Positions 60,377 to 64,000 of a stretch of DNA of 64,000 nt are shown here, in pieces. How positions within the stretch are numbered: the stretch's first letter is position 1; each line of letters begins with the position of its first letter. Below the pieces are notes generated by a model. That model saw only the letters and a list, made by a program, of their open reading frames with translations. It did no database searches and was not told the origin of the DNA. Source of the stretch: Polytrichum commune (taxonomy: Eukaryota; Streptophyta; Polytrichopsida; Polytrichales; Polytrichaceae); the NCBI GenBank assembly GCA_950295325.1, contig OX485803.1, positions 6,138,001-6,202,000 on the forward strand, written 5' to 3'. The position numbers were made by a program, and so were the translations under genes.

Positions 60377-63300
60377 ATGACACCGGAGGAGATAGCACGG
60401 ATCGACCTTCGGGAGGGCGACTGGATGCCTAAGAATCGGGAATGGCGGGCCACGCACAGCCAAATTGGGCGGGCTATGCGATGGACAACAAAACCGGTAG
60501 TAAGAGATATGACAAATGATAACACGATCATTGCCGACTTCAAGATGAAGATGGCAATGATCTTACGGAATAATGAAAGCATCGAAGATTTACATTTTCG
60601 ACCGGCAACAATGATAAAGAATTTTGAACCGAAAACGTGGAAACGGTTTAAAGGTATAACTAAGGCCATATTTAAATATGGCCTTAAATAGTTGGCAAAG
60701 GTAGAAAGGGAAATGGATGCCATTAAGGGGGAGAAGGTAGATATGGTAGTACGGTGGGCCCTCAACCTAGCGGCAACTAGAATCTTCGGGACGGTAAAAC
60801 ACTGGCCGGCGACGTCGATGCGGGGGGTCCACGCGGAGGAGCCACGCGAAGACGAACGCCCCGCGAACGGATTACGCCGCGAAGGTAAGGCCGCATTGAA
60901 CCGAAGATACATTGGCTCAGTTCACAAGTTCCACCGTTGGATGTATGAAGGGGGGGCGAGTCGGGCCAATGTAGAGGCCACGACTGCGGAGTTATACGAC
61001 TTCGCCCGCCCCAGTTTTACGGGGGAAGTTGTAACGGCGGAGCAAGTCGCCCCGTTCCCGAGGGGCGACGAATATTTAAGAGCATCATGGCAAAATGAAG
61101 CTGCACCAAGGACCCCGTTCCGCATCGAACCGCTTGAAAACGACGTAAACGACCCGGTAATAAAGAAGCTGTGGCGGATTTTACGAGAGGGTGATGGTAA
61201 CCGGGGGCTGGGATACGATCAAATCACGTATCGGACTTTATGGCAATGCGAGAAGATGCCCCTAATAATGTGGCTAATCCACACGTTTAGCCTGCAAACT
61301 AAACTAGGTCTAATCTATCCAGCCTATAAGTTAGGATTCGTGTCCTATATCCCGAAGCCCGGAGCACCAAACACACAAGCTCCAAATTTACGGCCGGTAA
61401 CTTTATTACCGGTATTCTTTAAGATTTTCAGCAAGTATATCACTTTTGTGGCGTACGAGACGATGCGGGAAACGGTTCGGGGGGGCGTATATACATACGC
61501 CCTTTACTTTTCAGATGGGGGTAAATCCGGGAGTGGCAGGCTGTCGGGACGCGAACCTAAAACTTACGGCAGTTTTGGAGGATAGTAGGCATAGGAAAAA
61601 CAACCTATATTGCCTATTTACCGACTTTAAGGGAGCTTTTACCTTGCTACCCCTCGGTTTGATTGTAAAAACGATTGATATTTTACCCGTCTGCCCGATT
61701 CTACGGAACATGTGGAAAGAGACGGCATTGGGTAATCAAGTAAGATTAATCGTGAACGGCGAGGCATCAGAAACGATCACGATAACGAGGGGGGTAGCAC
61801 AAGGTAATACCATCAGTCCTTTGACCTTCGCGGTCGTTAAGGAAACGGTCGCGAAGTGGATCGAACGGGAGTGCCGCGGATATGCGATAGCGGGAATCGA
61901 GGTGAAGGAAATGGATTATATGGATGACGAAGTGCGCGTCGCCGATACGGAGGAGGAAATACGTAAAATGGCGACAATTCAAAGTGAGTTCGCTGAATGG
62001 TCGGGAATGCGCTTTGGCATCCATAAATGTGCATACTGGGGCCGGGAGTTCGTACGGGGGCGAGGGGAAGATGTGGAACTCGCCAACTTTAACCTTTGTG
62101 GCGAGGCAATCCCGCAGCTCGCGGATTACGAAGCCTTTAAGTATTTAGGTGAACATAAGGCCCCCGCATCCGCAAAGACCAATCAAAAGCCGTCGCTGCC
62201 GCGGGGCCCGGACGCCGAACGACAAGAGGCCCACAAAGGTAAGCGGGCCCTCGCCAAATTTAAGGCGAGGGTGGCTCAACTAGATATCCCGCGCATCCAG
62301 AAACTCCACTACGCGGGGAAATTAGATTCCCTATCTCAGGCAGCGCGGCCGTTGATAGAAATCCTTTGCCCGATGAACCCGCCGCCGAATTACATCATGG
62401 ATGAGGCAACCAGGATCCAACACGGCGCGGCGAGGCGGATTTTAGGATGGCCATCTCGAAGAGGGGGCAACCGGCAACTCGATATGAGTACGGATCATCT
62501 CGGGCTAAGGTTACCGAATTTCCGGACAATACGGGATTCAATGTTGGTAAATACGGCGTACGCGTTCGTAAATAATCTCGACCCGCAAATACAGATCCTA
62601 TTTCGGCATATGGTGGAAGAGGCACGCGTGGCGGCAGTAATCCCGCGGGCCCCGCAGGGGAAGATTTTCATGGATTGGGACTTGGCGTACGGTAACACCG
62701 TACGCGACAAGATATGAAGACTAAAAGTTTGGCGTATTGGGAGCCAACCCGGACGGACCCCAAGGCAAGGCGTAAAATCGGAACGCGAGGAAAGGTAAAG
62801 GCCGGACTTACGTGGCATTTTTATACCACGCATGTCAAGCCCTAAGGGTAAGAATCACGGCGGAGGGCCCATTTAAGGTGGACATCCGCAACGGGGAACT
62901 CGAAGGGCTTGAAAGGGTAAAAGTCATCGGCTTATTTAGCGACGTGACGGGTCCAAATGCGCAAAAGATGTTGGAAATGGTGAAGTTGGAACTGAAGGCG
63001 TATACGAAGGAGGCGGTACACCATCGAGACGGATTGGAAATTGTCGAGAATATCGCCTCGAAACAGTTTGCGCATAGCGGGGCCCACGCCGCGGGAAGTC
63101 GAAAGTGGATCCGAACCGCGAGCCTAAGCATGCCCGAATACAAAACGATGATTGCCGCGGCGTTCAATGTACTACCGGTAAAATCGGTAGTAACAACCTG
63201 GATGAGACGCGGTGAAATTTTCTGCGACAACTGCAGGGAACGGAAGAGAGAGACGGTCAAACACCTATTTTACAGGTGTAGATATCCGTTATATGAGGCA

Positions 63301-64000
63301 ATCCGCACCAAACGCCACGACAAGGTAGTTTGCGAATTTTACTGTTGGGTAAAATTACGAGCGGAGAAGGGTAAACTCGGGAGGCTCGACTCGTTCCAAA
63401 TTTGGATGGCCGACAATACGTGGGGCGTCCCAGCGGGAAACGCCCTAATATTCCCGGACATCTTGAATGATGCCCAAATCACAAATCGGAGGTCCGATCT
63501 GATATTTCAATATCAGCCCCCGGCGAGGCGAGGCGACGACGGGCAGATGATTCGACGAAACCATCAAATCGAGATATGGGAGGTCTCGGTTACGATGCAC
63601 AACGCAATCGCGTTGGCTAAACGGCAAAAAACGGATAAGTACAACGAGCTAGTCGATGTATTAAGCCGCAGGTTTCCGCATAGCGACGTGCGGTTCCGCG
63701 CGATGGTGGTTGGAGTAATGGGAACGATACCGGCCTCGATTAAACAAGTCCTACGCGAAATTCAACCGCAAGCGCAAACGTCCTGGGTGATCCATCAGAT
63801 CATCCAAGCGATAGGCAACCACAACCACAAGTTGTGGATAGTACGCGATCAGCTACACAATCGGCGTCGAAATTTCCCAAACGAAGCGGCGGGAACGTGG
63901 GTTCCGCATTGCCGATGGCTTCGAAGGGAGTATTTCAAATACTACGAGAACCTAAGGCAACGCGAAGAGTGGGAGGTCCAACCACGAGAAGCGACGATGG
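60377..64000 (+). mobile_element. R2-like non-LTR retrotransposon with restriction-like endonuclease, degenerate, runs off the window
   Basis: The reading frame runs 60377-60688, TAG at 60689, 60692 to about 61480, a +1 shift at a G7 run (61479-61485), then on to about 62710. Two further single-base shifts near 62710 and 62840 follow before the frame stays open to the window edge. Domains in order: an N-terminal region without visible zinc fingers, then reverse transcriptase. The RT has PKPG...NLRPVTLLPVFFKIFSKYI, FQMGVNPG, motif A LFTDFKGAF (Asp at 61623), motif B GVAQGNTISPLTF and motif C YMDD (61917-61928). A thumb region and a CX2CX9HX4C knuckle (63223-63279) follow. A restriction-like nuclease then shows RRSDLIF (Asp at 63496), IEIWEVSV (Glu at 63580) and KTDKYNEL. 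RT-knuckle-nuclease order is diagnostic of R2-type elements, not L1 or RTE. Local GC is far above the flanks. The 5' end is uncertain and no target site is visible. Confidence 0.85.
60661..60686. repeat. 26-bp perfect palindrome beside the in-frame stop of the retrotransposon
   Basis: A 13-bp half-site taaggccatattt followed by its exact reverse complement, with no spacer. It ends two bases before the in-frame TAG (60689-60691) and encodes TKAIFKYGLK in the element's frame. A chance duplication in inverse orientation or an RNA structural signal are both possible. Confidence 0.9.

Noticed and set aside
60340-60912. 190-codon open frame on the minus strand
   Set aside because: Antisense to the GC-rich retrotransposon frame. 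High GC lowers stop frequency, and there are no recognisable motifs.
1-64000. tRNA genes, CRISPR arrays, bacterial operons
   Set aside because: No cloverleaf with a consistent T-loop was found by eye, there are no regularly spaced short repeats with unique spacers, and the gene structures are eukaryotic.

Overview
This is a nuclear DNA window from a land plant. The evidence is spliced genes with GT-AG introns, an L-type lectin receptor kinase family, an ACD11-type lipid transfer protein, plant-type telo-box promoters and many plant MITEs. Gene density is low (five intact-looking genes in 64 kb) and intergenic DNA is AT-rich and full of transposon debris, so the genome is probably large. I cannot place the species. 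A non-flowering vascular plant or a bryophyte is possible, but a Stowaway-type MITE, best known from flowering plants, argues for caution.

Layout. 2.6-9.5 kb (-): a 12-exon DEAD-box helicase of the ROK1/DDX52/RH57 type (606 aa), with a tandemly repeated telo-box region upstream (9.6-10.6 kb). 13.7-15.6 kb (+): a 4-exon ACD11-like ceramide-1-phosphate transfer protein (205 aa). 18.4-44 kb: a family of L-type lectin receptor genes. It comprises a 5'-truncated remnant on the minus strand (18.4 kb), two intronless lectin receptor kinases (25.6 and 33.4 kb) and a lectin receptor-like protein lacking the kinase (42.5 kb). 47.4-53.1 kb (+): a 9-exon NOP9/APUM23 Pumilio-type nucleolar protein (824 aa) with a duplicated promoter segment and a triplicated exon-2 acceptor. 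60.4 kb to the right edge (+): a GC-rich non-LTR retrotransposon with reverse transcriptase, a CCHC knuckle and an R2-type restriction-like endonuclease.

Mobile DNA explains much of the rest. A 200-226 bp non-autonomous hAT family has eight copies here, several with clean 8-bp target duplications. One copy is split by a pogo/Emigrant-like element (TA duplication) and another by a PIF/Harbinger-like element (TAA duplication). A larger PIF-like element, a Stowaway-like MITE, a ~1.05 kb foldback element, smaller hairpin elements and a 5S-rRNA-like segment are also present.

Functional links: the RH57 and APUM23 homologues both act in small-subunit ribosome biogenesis, and both have telo-box (AAACCCTA) sequences upstream, which suggests co-regulation. 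The lectin receptors are likely plasma-membrane sensors. The strongest candidates for something new are the R2-like retrotransposon in a plant, the kinase and tail changes in the lectin receptor at 25.6 kb, the two matching 83-nt hairpins, and the exon-acceptor triplication in the APUM23 homologue.
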